Part shown: piece after piece, positions 20,301 to 27,059 of the stretch
Layout: every line of letters starts with the position of its first letter
Numbering within the stretch: position 1 is the stretch's first letter
Assembly: GCF_000012365.1 (NCBI RefSeq)
Contig: NC_007650.1
Location: 2,418,001 to 2,482,000 of the forward strand
DNA from: Burkholderia thailandensis E264
Lineage (GTDB): Bacteria; Pseudomonadota; Gammaproteobacteria; Burkholderiales; Burkholderiaceae
Direction of reading: 5' to 3'
DNA: 64,000 nucleotides
Position numbers and translations under genes: made by a program
Notes under the pieces: model-generated
What the model was told of the DNA's origin: nothing
Database searches by the model: none
What the model saw: only the letters and a program-made list of their open reading frames with translations

Positions 20301-23300
20301 GCGAACCCACGGCTGAATATCGAGTTGAGCTTCGATCCGAGCCGCTACCAAGGCTTGCTGCAGGCATCGGCGGCAACGCAGACGACGATCACCGTGGTAT
20401 TCACGGACGCGCTCGACGCCGCATCGGTCGGCGAACTGTCGCGCTGGCAACTGGTGCCGGGAACCATCGATTCGGCGTCGCTGGCCGCGGATGGAAAAAC
20501 CGTCACGCTGACGGTGCCGGCGCTCGACGGCAACCTGCGCTACACAGTGATCGCCACTGATATCAAAGCGCAAGCGAGCGACACGCGCTACAGCGGGCAG
20601 GCGTCGTTCGACTGGCCAGACAATCCGGTCACGCGCAGCAGCACCGTGCAACAGAACGCGTCGCAGGACCTGCACGTCTATACACAGCTGTACTACCAGC
20701 TCACCGATCCCGCCGGAGTCGATCTGTCGGCGCAGTCTTCGTTGCTCGCGGGCGCGGACGGAGCGCCGGGCAGCGTCGCGTATGCGCCGGCCGCCGTCGG
20801 CAAGCTGATGGACTGGCTGTTCGGCACCGCCGGCGCGGCCGCCAGCGTCTATGCGTTCGTGCTGGACCGCTCGAAGTTCCAGAGCGTTGCCGTGCCGCCC
20901 GCCGCCGGGTTGCCGCTCGACGTGGACGTGCCACCGCAGCAGGTGAACACCGCGCAGATCTTCCCGCTGTGGACATCATTTACGATGACGCGCGCGCACG
21001 GCCCGGTGCTGCCGGGGCTGGAAACGGTCGCCGGCATTCGCAGCGCGATCACGCGCGTCGCGCCGCTGCAGGATGCGCTCGGCGCCACCGGCGGCACGCT
21101 CGGGCTCGTCACGTTCGCGACCGGTTTCGAACAGGCGCTGTCGACGCCGGGCAGTGAGCGGCTGAAGGTGGCGACCGGCGTCGATCGCACCGCGCCGCCC
21201 GCCACTGGAGCGGCCAGCACGGTCTGGGCGGTACGCGTCGGGCTCGCGGCCGGCAAGGCGATCTCGTATGCGATCGCCGACGCGGGCAACCCGGCCGTGT
21301 TCGCGCCGCAGCCGGCGAGCAACCAGTTGATCAGCCGCACGCAAGTGCCGATTTACGACTACACGACCGGCAAGGGCATCTCGTCGACGCCGTCACGCAC
21401 CACCGATTTCACGGATGTCGATCTCGACACGTGGTGCGCGCAGGTGTTCGCCGCCGTCGACGACGTGCTGACGCCGCAATTCACCGCGCCGATGCAGATC
21501 GTCGGCGAGTTGAAGTCCGCCGATTATCTGCAGTCGATCCTCGACGGCAAGAAGGGGCTCGCGACGGTCGCGAAGCTGTGGATGATTCCGGTCTTCGCGG
21601 GCGAAACCTCCGACCCGTCTGCCGCGCGCGAAGCGTTTTACCAGCAACTGCTGGTGCGATTGTCAGCGGCGTACACGACGCGCGCCGCGGTGGAATTCCA
21701 TGCGAACGTGACCGCCGACGTGATCGAGCCCGCCGCGGATCAGCCGCCGCGGCTGTTCGGGCCGGTCACGCGGAACGGACCGGTGTTCGAGGCCGCCAAT
21801 GTCGACGGACAGGCACGGACCACCGTGTTCCTGCTGTTCAGCGACCCGATGGACCCGGTCACCGCCGGCAACATCGAAAACTACGCATTGAGCAGCGGTG
21901 CCGGCGTGCTGACGGCGACGGTCGACCGCGGCACGGTGACGCTCACGCTCGCGACGGACGTGCAGCCGGGACAGACGACGGTCACCGTCAGCAATCTGAA
22001 GGACGCGACGGGACGCGCGGTGCGTCCGCCGCTCACGCGCACTGTCACGACCGGCTCGGCGAGTCTGCCGGCCAGCACGCTCGCGTTCAGTTCGCCGAAG
22101 CTTACGTTGCAGACCGGCGATACGCGCGCGCTCACGTATCTCGTCAACGCTCCGGATTCGGTACGCGGCGCGGGCGGCGAGATAGTGTCGTATGTCGAGC
22201 TGGACATGACGTACCAGGGCAGCCAGATCGAGCATCAGATCGGCTCGCTGCCGGGTATCGAGGATTACCAGGCATCGACCTGGCTCAGCTTCGTCGTGCC
22301 GGACACTGACGGGCCGCTTGCAGCGGACCTCGGGAATTTCGCGGTGCCGCTGGTGCTACGCGCATTCCCGGCGAGCCCCGCGATGACGGAGCAGAGCGGC
22401 ACGCCGACCCATGACCTCGACACCGCAAGCCTGCCCCTGCTCAAGCAGTGGGACTATGCGTTCACCTATTCGCTGCCGTTCCACTATCCGCAAGACCGCA
22501 TCTACGGCGAGGTCGAATTCAATCTGCGCACCGCGCCGACATTGTTCGCGAGCTTCCCGGATGCATTCGCGCAGCTCGCGGAGTTCATTACCGTGTTCCC
22601 GCAGGTGAACGCGGATCTGCAGACCATCCTTGCCGGCATCGATGCCACGATCGACCCGATGACGGACCAGCAAAAGATCGACGACGCATCGATCGCGCTG
22701 CAATCGTTCATCCGACTGGTCGACGAACTGGTCGAAGCGGCCGGCGGAAATACGCAAGGCAATGGCGAGCGCCGCAGCGGCACGGGTCTCGCGTTCCAGG
22801 CCCCGGCGCGACTGCTCACCGGCGACCCGTCGCTCACCTTCGCGTTCTATGAGGAAGAAGGCTCGGCCGAGGTTGGCGATACCGAAGGCGCGCTAGTGGT
22901 GACGCTGGTCGGCGCCGTCCCGGCGGGAATGGGTCGGCCGGTCGTCGAAATCGATCCGTCGCTGTATGACGCGCAGCCTTGGCAGCCGCCTGGCGACACG
23001 CAGAAGGCCGGCGATGTCTTCCACTACGTGTACAAGCTCAAGGCCGGCCCCGGGCCGGAGGGTTCATACCTGAGCGCTGCGAAAGGGCAGAACATTCCAG
23101 GCCGTACGGTGTGGCTGCCTGCGCTCGACATCCTGCAGCGTCAGGACGCGTGGTCTACCGTCTGGGTGGAGCGCAACCGCGAACTCGTTCCGGGCAAACC
23201 GTCGGCTGACGCGTTTGTCTACACGACGCCCGAAGTGCGCTTCGCCAGCCCGCTGTATCCGACCAACGACGCCAATGCGATCATCGATGTGGCGGCGATC

Positions 23301-23705
23301 CCGTCCGGAACGCCGGTGACGCGTTCGCTTCAGGAGCATTTCGACGCGCTCTTTGCCTATCTGCTCGCCGGCGACACGCTGCCTCAGATCGTCGCGCAGG
23401 TGGAGGTGACATACGGATATGCGCTGAACGCCGCGCTCGATAAGATCGTGTTGCCGGTGCTGATGCAAGCGCCGCTGACGATCGACATCGCCGGAACCGG
23501 CGCGGGCACCATCGCGCGAATGACCGCCGACTGGACTGCCGCGATCGAAACGTGGTTCTCCACATACGAACCGACGGGCGGCGGGACACTCTGGATGGAT
23601 CTGACGCTGATGTCGAATCTTACCGGCCAGCCGATGCCGTTGCTGCGGATGCGGCGATTGATGCTGTCCATCGCGCAGGTCGTCCCGCCGCTGCCATGCC
23701 GCTAG
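11307..23705 (+). CDS. Giant 4132-residue LysM- and Ig-like-domain protein
   Basis: GTG start with GGGGAAAG upstream, overlapping the previous gene by 17 bases. No signal peptide. Visible layout: residues ~1-500 alpha/beta, with G-H-Q-S-S-S-V-N near 51 and L-P-P-V-L-E-G-Q-N-T-A...L-G-K-P near 370-392, reminiscent of the two halves of a GT-B glycosyltransferase. ~590-1420 is repeated beta modules each closing with a W-x-V-P-type strand. ~1545-1615 has long alternating hydrophobic/polar strands (I-T-V-K-L-L-L-Q, V-S-V-S-V-K-I). LysM-like modules lie near 2019, 2117, 2166, 2663, 2709 and 2758. Ig-like (SbsA/SwmB type) modules lie near 3025 and 3503, and the C-terminal part is beta-rich. LysM implies contact with peptidoglycan or a GlcNAc polymer. 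The route out of the cell is not evident; domain names beyond LysM are inference. Confidence 0.75.
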   Translation: MAGLNDVIERLSQGTQNVLTVHLGARITKVRDYLNSLGEIRVFTANSQNFGHQSSSVNILRNLIRMGAPGPYTFALSASNSADYADLEEKIRLLIPQFRQVGVTFELGAGGRTADVTVVRLDKALAPAQFAISGGFDDLENKTPPYHLLNVTNYVQLQPYAWNRGTNMARIMPPGGTASEYNLDELNPTTLLARRAFYLADPELTQSDREAIAQTPYANKARVIERLLERREAGEITLFPVYGVTTKGSAYTSLYNAVTGALIAQNTHPTVKKTVMVQITTLTASEWQEFLFLMRDPAGEMVNKIRTTPDFRGWNEENKVKDRVQDLGSPNSVPTVEQLDEELSYLKDDQLLVVYIGKIPAPLFDALYASATLPPVLEGQNTAELMLNLGKPYFKITSNNSREADARFSYATLPLSSAGAGTDATNSLDESFNGIYFTRPDNWYRDRPTYPPTQLPAMINAYVQPAGNARATYFAAQRTFFHDELNDKLLRGLDLFVNLIGPAALEEHRLALAHAELDDANAPVHEAGATARAPARIAHRKPPTRVAGGDANGASELLEAFYEDLTSHTVDGVLDFLLAVTDGILNEFFRQVVIDVVFTITDTVTEINADKTEVTLTGKSKAFGAGNLTLAFSFTDNGGTIAGKMSGAFTDTVWAFPGAQWLSVANPSLALAIDSNAAVPVTGTVGATFTAGIAAKASLTLPSEPGRLLLQAEFLAPRPSITNIFQMLGGINIQALLPSQIQLFSDIEVQNLALRYSYANGVMEYIGVTLGTPENRSWQLVPGVTVTGLSFSALTDYPGDLQRRSTRYVIGGRFDIAGGNAQLEARVPALRVTGGLIDGSPPITLAAIVTAYLGADFAAAIPASVSSTAIEQLSFMVDQAQGAYSFSMDVSAQWPVPSAANALFTITGLNFAIDAVSRDINPPKADAGGNNGAGGTQTEIEGSFGGSLIVLPNSESPIGLSTTATYKTAAKAWTFDAQQTSGAVSLSALLVYYLGNTWQAPQGQEYAIDGLGLTITSSPTDSTWAFTGKTADNWVVPFLDVSLAAKLRMGDAGAKAEVPGKFGRLDLEVIWQNIDLTVWFDYNPKVKQYGITWGLLEGVVDGPDPTTQDWTATLGFKQNTTLGSMIETMVSWATGSKFGLESPWSFLNAIPLSNLALKYTFNQTTPSRNKVSFAVTIGPINLGFARIDSIDVGYQSTGKDRGVMVTLNGSFFWQSDPSTPLAWDASKPGTAPAPPGNGNKYLDLRLLAMGQHITLPCFATADTVQKAIACMATLPDPKPGQIPAVRFDSQSAWLIGTDFGVLKIDSGQAGNHANALRVTNDGDSLAESAGYVLTLQAVFNDPHLYGLRIALDGAAAKVFKGLDFQIMYRQVSDTVGVYQAEITLPDLMRHLTVGAYSLTLPVFGIAIYTNGDFQVDIGFPWNENFSRSFTIEAIIPPGIPVLGSAGFYFGKLSSASTNRVPASSYGTFNPVLVFGFGMQVGFGKSIEYGILSAGFSVTVVGILEGILAKWNPYQLTHSGREPSTQLQGDYYFWLRGTVGIVGRVYGSVDFAIVKANVDITVKLLLQLTYESYVSITITVIASVDVSVSVKINLGLFKISISFSFSMRLKETFTIDNRGAAPWLGDGRNVRGVLRLPVERRLSGFARAQARDSLRVSAPNWGNLRPDGVTDLSGYLVPGLTAARDEWTPQGEPANPLSCWVALLLIESVPPAGQDAGASKLKAAGSAPDSSFEALAKMVLRWAIAAVQGPMTPDEVDRYPVPATLLDWLADEVLVSTGDDPTPIPLDAVQAFLDTHFRFNLRVPPTDQDASADTAYFPAPPQLRVTIPPYGKDYPGVQYDLGSYNALGENTLAELRAWFDQLAVQVEREQAANGAAAARAFVEEAPLSMAAWMFSDYFLLLARQMVKAAQDALRDFKYELDANETPDDIVNWVNTTGQLNGLYTLNDVFGANTVHALVTEKTLTIGVTSSITLDKTGQTFTSLAKAFDDALPASAIAAANAADAALLQPGATITYPGFDPYTSVAGDTLVSIAAHYKAKLNDLLADSDVLDAAGMLRIGASALIPYTSYTALATDTFASVAALPVYAGGFSAAALATANAGSSVLLAGVKIAYPDKDAYTVQPRDTLGDVANAFGVTVSDLLASSAVLTQPGLLAPVALLTVPAFRYTTQPGDDLAQVAARFGVAVSVLADQPANGTVAGLFDAGDTLDLPHLPQFPLAELLAEAQRSGMLQHLSGIASSYTMHGLRFPTSGPTGTGGQWSIVPNEMGMWVHDVNGTLKLPPQAGLYALTGQQFPLPALGADPFAATFDSVAGAGSSWLRFVDGNGAPADHLTLSVTPGTPDATRIAQVTAAAKTRLDVPMDRLGAGKMYDTALATYPFTSALQWLSTNTVALPYGQPPAGVQSLRVWQLPSALAALPDPATHAVNPRFALRVARYDDATGATETTGVDSYGWASTIGFTVRRIPPVAGSPASVDTYEVVGAGGAAIVVLEQLLNQVQANDSAYFGLSVGFAPDSATGGGEGVQTGGAASVVFGIAQVNLSTETRPPAGAAFAALRETAGETPQLTLLNPPSEFVRLLWEASITRSGGFFLYYYDRAAGGGLPDRIFNDRNEASLTLIVLYAKPAAVDDQDRVANYMNAVVTTDALDTGNAVLFAEAAPVPATVTSGAGETLASLAEQWYSDEADIAEANADVALRAGALVRVSEGVYQAPPGGIALAQVASRFGTTVQALNDANPLWGGLPDPLPFPAAIRVPDLTLTAGTSAHTASLADIAGWYGEPVDALASHNARVAQLFAAGVPLVIPGGPRVRSAAVQPGVQALAALRPAPPQVDGTSPDYGTELLLNNFSLLNQQVYGNVDFRPSDPPGLPAGPTTKAPEENGNDKVRTVVPEDQVEAWNFSQALPYARFAKHVPQAPRAALALPPASASPYFGVGGILQISFAWQDYYGNVLSTPLSDPQAGDAAPYNDAPLLTGYTDPLVSLSQWPSIASNWQVLPGSGGANPRLNIELSFDPSRYQGLLQASAATQTTITVVFTDALDAASVGELSRWQLVPGTIDSASLAADGKTVTLTVPALDGNLRYTVIATDIKAQASDTRYSGQASFDWPDNPVTRSSTVQQNASQDLHVYTQLYYQLTDPAGVDLSAQSSLLAGADGAPGSVAYAPAAVGKLMDWLFGTAGAAASVYAFVLDRSKFQSVAVPPAAGLPLDVDVPPQQVNTAQIFPLWTSFTMTRAHGPVLPGLETVAGIRSAITRVAPLQDALGATGGTLGLVTFATGFEQALSTPGSERLKVATGVDRTAPPATGAASTVWAVRVGLAAGKAISYAIADAGNPAVFAPQPASNQLISRTQVPIYDYTTGKGISSTPSRTTDFTDVDLDTWCAQVFAAVDDVLTPQFTAPMQIVGELKSADYLQSILDGKKGLATVAKLWMIPVFAGETSDPSAAREAFYQQLLVRLSAAYTTRAAVEFHANVTADVIEPAADQPPRLFGPVTRNGPVFEAANVDGQARTTVFLLFSDPMDPVTAGNIENYALSSGAGVLTATVDRGTVTLTLATDVQPGQTTVTVSNLKDATGRAVRPPLTRTVTTGSASLPASTLAFSSPKLTLQTGDTRALTYLVNAPDSVRGAGGEIVSYVELDMTYQGSQIEHQIGSLPGIEDYQASTWLSFVVPDTDGPLAADLGNFAVPLVLRAFPASPAMTEQSGTPTHDLDTASLPLLKQWDYAFTYSLPFHYPQDRIYGEVEFNLRTAPTLFASFPDAFAQLAEFITVFPQVNADLQTILAGIDATIDPMTDQQKIDDASIALQSFIRLVDELVEAAGGNTQGNGERRSGTGLAFQAPARLLTGDPSLTFAFYEEEGSAEVGDTEGALVVTLVGAVPAGMGRPVVEIDPSLYDAQPWQPPGDTQKAGDVFHYVYKLKAGPGPEGSYLSAAKGQNIPGRTVWLPALDILQRQDAWSTVWVERNRELVPGKPSADAFVYTTPEVRFASPLYPTNDANAIIDVAAIPSGTPVTRSLQEHFDALFAYLLAGDTLPQIVAQVEVTYGYALNAALDKIVLPVLMQAPLTIDIAGTGAGTIARMTADWTAAIETWFSTYEPTGGGTLWMDLTLMSNLTGQPMPLLRMRRLMLSIAQVVPPLPCR

Positions 23706-24430
23706 CGCGCCGCGACCGCGCGTTGTGCGCGTTCGTCGCGGCGCCGCTCCTGTGGGCCCTGCTCGCCGGCGTCGCCGCAGCGCAGGCGCTCGCGGAGCCG
23801 GCGGCGTCCACGGTGTCCGTGTGCGCCGCGGCCATCACCGGCTCGTCCGGCACGACCGTCGACGTCAGTTATGCGGGGCTGCCTGGGAACCAGCCGAAGC
23901 TCTATGGAGACTTCGTCGCGCTGTGGCAAAGCAGTGTCGTACCGTGGACGATCGCGCCCGCGGCACGGCTCGGCATTCCGACCGACGCCGAACTCGGAAC
24001 GGTGGTGATGACCGGTGTGTCGATCAGCGCCACGGCGTACACGGTAGGCTATGCGGTCGGGCCGAAAGTCAACGACGTCTGCGCATCGGCGTTGCTCGCC
24101 GCCGACGGCTCGACGGGCGTTGTGGACACCGTTACGCTTCGGCTCGCGTCGGTCGGCGCGACATCGCTTACGTTTCGGTACCACACGTTGTCGGGCTATC
24201 TGCCCGCGACCGCAGGCAACTGGGTCGGACTGTGGCGAGGGCGCGCGAGTCCTTACAATGCTGCCGCCCCGGTAGCACGCGTGAAGGTCGCGGCAGACGT
24301 CACTGACGACAGCGTGGTGATGGAGGGCGTAACGCTGTCGCCGGGCGAAATCTATACGGCGATCTACTTCATGGGCGAACCGCTTACGACTGCTGCGGCG
24401 CTGCTCAATTTTGTCGCGCCGGCTAGGTGA
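23696..24430 (+). CDS. Secreted twin-repeat protein, last gene of giant-protein operon
   Basis: 244 residues; ATG 23696 lies inside the end of the giant gene (10-base overlap), implying coupling. A signal peptide is clear: M-P-L-A-R-R, a hydrophobic core (L-C-A-F-V-A-A-P-L-L-W-A-L-L) and A-A-A-Q-A near residue 30. The mature part repeats the two-unit plan of the first operon gene: Y-A-G-L-P-G-N-Q-P...G-D-F-V-A-L-W-Q in unit one, and Y-H-T-L-S-G-Y...G-N-W-V-G-L-W in unit two. The protein is therefore periplasmic or exported, whereas its paralogue at 6935-7627 lacks a signal. Two Cys in the mature first unit (C-A-A and V-C-A) could form a disulfide. Function unknown. Confidence 0.7.
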   Translation: MPLARRDRALCAFVAAPLLWALLAGVAAAQALAEPAASTVSVCAAAITGSSGTTVDVSYAGLPGNQPKLYGDFVALWQSSVVPWTIAPAARLGIPTDAELGTVVMTGVSISATAYTVGYAVGPKVNDVCASALLAADGSTGVVDTVTLRLASVGATSLTFRYHTLSGYLPATAGNWVGLWRGRASPYNAAAPVARVKVAADVTDDSVVMEGVTLSPGEIYTAIYFMGEPLTTAAALLNFVAPAR

Positions 24431-24461
24431 AGCGGCAGCATGGCGATCCGTTCGTTCAGAT

Positions 24462-25055
24462 ATGCATCCACAAGCAGCAAATATGTTTCGGTTTGCATTT
24501 TGGACTGGGCTACGTACTTCGGAGCTTGTCGCGCTCAATTGGACGGATGTCGATTGGAAACGCGGCGTGATAGTCGTCAAACGGGCTTTGACCCAAACAG
24601 CAAAGGAGGCAGAGGACACAAAGACACGTTCAAGTCGCCGGGAGGTAAAGCTCTTGCCGCCTGCCATGTCTGCACTAGTCGCCCAAAAGGCTCACACGTA
24701 TCTACAAGGCCGGGAAGTATTTCAGGACCCGCGAAACGCTGCTCGATGGGCCGGGGACTCCCCCATCCGGATCGTGTGGACTCGGGGACTAAAGCAAGCA
24801 CAGGTCAGATACAGGAAGCCTTACCAGACGCGCCACACATACGCCTCTATGATGCTCTCCGCTGGGGAACATCCAATGTGGGTAGCTCGCCAAATGGACC
24901 ATTCGAACCAGAACACAACCGTTCGAATCTACGCTAGGTGGATGCCTACGGCGGACCCCGATGCAGGAGGAAAGGCAGTGGAGAAGTTTGCGGAATCGAC
25001 GTTGCGATTAAGTTGCGATTCCGTACAGAAAACAGCAGGGAATCAAGGCAATTAA
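24462..25055 (+). pseudogene. Tyrosine integrase lacking its N-terminal domain
   Basis: The frame gives the complete catalytic half of a phage-type tyrosine recombinase: F-W-T-G-L-R-T-S-E-L with the first arginine, P-Y-Q-T-R-H-T-Y-A-S with the second, and R-I-Y-A-R-W with the nucleophilic tyrosine. The arm-binding and core-binding N-terminal ~200 residues are absent. Homology starts ~30-45 bases after the stop of the preceding operon, so the giant-protein block appears to have replaced the 5' half. It ends 40 bases before the tRNA-derived direct repeat, as expected for an integrase that once used that site. Confidence 0.75.
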
Positions 25056-25094
25056 TCGCCACCCGCCTCGCCAAGCACTTGAATTATAAAGGAA

Positions 25095-25117
25095 TTCTGG
25101 CGGAGAGAGGGGGATTC
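25095..25117 (+). repeat. Distal attachment-site repeat of the tRNA-Ser island
   Basis: These 23 bases (TTCTGGCGGAGAGAGG... to ATTC) are identical, in the same orientation, to 43992-44014. The latter overlaps the 3' end of tRNA-Ser including the CCA. Identity stops right after: TAACCCTCTC here versus GAACCCCCGA in the tRNA. It marks the far boundary of the ~19 kb island. Confidence 0.85.
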
Positions 25118-25156
25118 TAACCCTCTCATTTGACAATGGTTTTCACAAAAAAAATT

Positions 25157-25187
25157 AAAAAGTACCCGACAAAGTACCCAGAAAATC
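25157..25187 (+). repeat. Paired AAAGTACCC repeats inside the distal island end
   Basis: Two AAGTACCC units ten bases apart within an A-rich context, nearly identical to 43856-43887 at the tRNA end and in the same orientation. A further AAGTACCCGG lies at 25308-25317. Their position just inside both att repeats fits arm-type binding sites of the island integrase, which is inference. Confidence 0.5.
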
Positions 25188-25363
25188 AGACCCTTTTGTC
25201 CTGTAAGGCTTTGACCGGGTTTAATAATGTACCTTCCGCCCTATGTTCCGCCAAACTTTCTTATCCAGCATGGATTAGAGGCATTTACATTGTAAAAGCA
25301 CCCATTTAAGTACCCGGATAGCATGGCCATTGTGCAGATGAGCAAGACACCATTACCTCGCCG

Positions 25364-25553
25364 CCAGAACACATATTTTTTGGAGATTTGGAGACAAACA
25401 CCCAAATCGATCGGAAAGCCTTGCACTGTATGGTTCTGCTTGTCTCCAAATGTATCTCCAGAACACATATTTCCTTGGAGACAATGTTGGAGACACGAGA
25501 TTAGGCGTGTCAAATTCACTCTGTAGTTTCGAAACTGTTCTCGCCGTTTGGGG
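25364..25553 (+). repeat. Left copy of a ~180-bp subterminal inverted repeat with GGAGA iterons
   Basis: Contains TTGGAGATTTGGAGACAAAC, then an AAAGCC step, TGTCTCCAAA, and a later GTTTGGGGC segment. The reverse complement of about 42040-42214 has the same order with dispersed mismatches. CCAGAACACATATTT occurs twice within this copy (25364 region and 25457 region). Frames through it are open in several phases, but I see no real gene. The rest of 25118-25673 holds only A/T-rich sequence. Confidence 0.55.
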
Positions 25554-25673
25554 CACTGCGCACAAAGAATTTTCCAGCGATGCCCTCTTCACAGCCGCGA
25601 GACGCTTTCGCGCGGTTGTGCGCATAGAAATCGGCCATACATATGACCTACTTCCAATGAAAAGGACAAACAA

Positions 25674-26171
25674 ATGGTCGATATGTACGCGCTAACCTTG
25701 CCGGTCCTCACCCATCCTTGGCTTGAGGGCGAATCTCCGCTTCAACTCGCTCCTGATTCTCCAAGAATCCTGCTGCGCTCGGTGGAGAAACTAGCTCATT
25801 ACTTCAAACGAGAAATGCACTTTGATTTTGTTCAATTCGACGCAACGGAAACCAAGGAAAACAAAGGTTTTGTACCTTACCAAGCCTATGCATTTTTTGC
25901 GCCCGCTCGCGACCGATGGCAGAACGACAAACCTATGCCACACCGTGTATTTGGCGCGTGCTGCTTCCGTGACCGAGATTCATCGAGCGGTGCGCCATCA
26001 TGGTCGCTGGATTGGGTGTGGATGCACCCGTATTTTCGACACTGCGGACATCTAAAAGAGGCATGGCCCATGTTTGAACGTGAGTACGGTGAAGGCTTTC
26101 ACGTAGAGGAACCAGTCTCCTTGGCCATGAGGTCATTCATGGAGAAATACGCGTTCATACGGGCGGCCTGA
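25674..26171 (+). CDS. Hypothetical protein with a GNAT-like C-terminal half
   Basis: 165 residues, with AAGGAC seven bases before ATG 25674. The C-terminal half contains S-L-D-W-V-W-M-H-P-Y-F-R-H-C-G-H-L followed by an acidic helix and a short E-P-V-S-L-A-M segment. The W-V-x-P-x-x-R-x-x-G-x-x-x-x-W order resembles the strand-4/P-loop region of GNAT acetyltransferases of the Eco1 type, but the canonical Q/R-x-x-G-x-G/A is degraded. Cytosolic, no signal peptide. It is the first gene inside the distal island end and is flanked by repeats. Function not assigned. Confidence 0.5.
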   Translation: MVDMYALTLPVLTHPWLEGESPLQLAPDSPRILLRSVEKLAHYFKREMHFDFVQFDATETKENKGFVPYQAYAFFAPARDRWQNDKPMPHRVFGACCFRDRDSSSGAPSWSLDWVWMHPYFRHCGHLKEAWPMFEREYGEGFHVEEPVSLAMRSFMEKYAFIRAA

Positions 26172-26540
26172 GAACTACCTATGGACTGGAGCAAGGGCCG
26201 TTGTCGCCACGTTATAAATTCCGCCCTCGAGTTGCGCCCCGCGAAAAGCACCTTGGAGTGATGTTGAATGTATGCCGCGCCACGTAGCTGGATCGCACGA
26301 ACTACATGGGCGTTTTGAGAGATCGATAATTTTCCGCCCTGCCCACCCGATACGTTTTTCAACAGCCCGCTGGGGCCGGAGAATTTCCGCTCAAGCACGA
26401 CGCTCCGGTAGTTGAGCACAGGCGATTACGTCGGCGCGTGCCATGAGCGACTGCACCGGGACAAAGGGACCGTCGTCTGGCAGAAAGTAACTCTTCCTGG
26501 TCTCGTGTGGTGCCGCGATGCTGAGATGCAGGGCCCTGCT
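26172..26540. other. Gene-free island stretch
   Basis: About 370 bases without a supported gene between the GNAT-like gene and the hicAB terminator. A leftward frame (26099-26419) runs through it but has no family resemblance or ribosome site. Confidence 0.5.
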
Positions 26541-26576
26541 GGGCATAAAAATAAAAGGCCCGCAGAGATGCGGGCC
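26541..26576 (-). terminator. Rho-independent terminator of hicAB
   Basis: GGCCCGCA (26557-26564) and TGCGGGCC (26569-26576) form an 8-bp GC stem with a GAGA-type loop. On the minus strand it is followed by TTTTATTTTTATG. It lies 24 bases past the hicB stop codon. Confidence 0.8.
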
Positions 26577-26599
26577 CATCACTACAGGCGCACGCGATA

Positions 26600-27016
26600 T
26601 TATGCGTGCCTAACTTTGCCTTCATTAAGTGCCTCCAGGGCAGCACGCGCAAGAAATCCGCTTCTAGTCTCGTGGCGGGATGCCACATAGGCGTCAATCT
26701 TGTGCAGCACGAAGCGAGGGATACTCACATTGATCCGCTCGGGCTTGGAATCAAGCTGAGAAAGATCAACGCTGACGAGCGCCCAAACCGCCCCGGCGTA
26801 CTCGGGCTTTGCAACCAGTTCTTCCACCGTCGAGCAAGTGAATTCAACATCGTCCCCAAGCTCGATCAATGTCTCTACATGGCCGACGATAGCCTCTCTC
26901 GTGTTTTTGATTGCATCATCGATGGTTTCGCCCCAGGAGTGAACGCCCGGAATATCCGGGACCGTCACGCCGTAGACGCTCCCATCGTCCTTATGCACTG
27001 CGATGGGAAATTCCAT
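26600..27016 (-). CDS. hicB: HicB-type antitoxin
   Basis: 138 residues from ATG 27016, chosen because GGAGAG lies just upstream; the open frame has seven extra codons. The N-terminus is the HicB partial RNase-H fold (F-P-I-A-V-H-K-D-D-G-S-x-Y-G-V-T-V-P-D-I-P-G-V, then G-x-T-x-x-D-A-I). The C-terminus is a ribbon-helix-helix module (R-I-N-V-S-I-P-R-F-V-L-H-K-I-D). It should bind and neutralise HicA and repress its own promoter. It is the downstream gene of a toxin-first pair, 43 bases after hicA, and probably stabilises the island. Confidence 0.88.
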   Translation of the reverse strand: MEFPIAVHKDDGSVYGVTVPDIPGVHSWGETIDDAIKNTREAIVGHVETLIELGDDVEFTCSTVEELVAKPEYAGAVWALVSVDLSQLDSKPERINVSIPRFVLHKIDAYVASRHETRSGFLARAALEALNEGKVRHA

Positions 27017-27059
27017 ACCAACACTCTCCAAATGCATCGCGTCGAAAAACCACCGGCCA

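Noticed and set aside
11307..23705. Polyketide/peptide synthetase or RTX/filamentous haemagglutinin
   Set aside because: No ketosynthase, adenylation, acyl-carrier, RTX nonapeptide or TPS motifs; repeats are LysM- and Ig-like.
6821..24430. Contractile injection system or prophage tail operon
   Set aside because: No sheath, tube, baseplate, LysM-spike-size or AAA ATPase genes; the proteins do not resemble tail components.
25323..25526. Short frames through the left inverted repeat as genes
   Set aside because: Open in both phases and strands within repeats; no ribosome sites.
25364..25553. CRISPR array
   Set aside because: GGAGA repeats are irregularly spaced, short and not separated by unique spacers; no cas genes.
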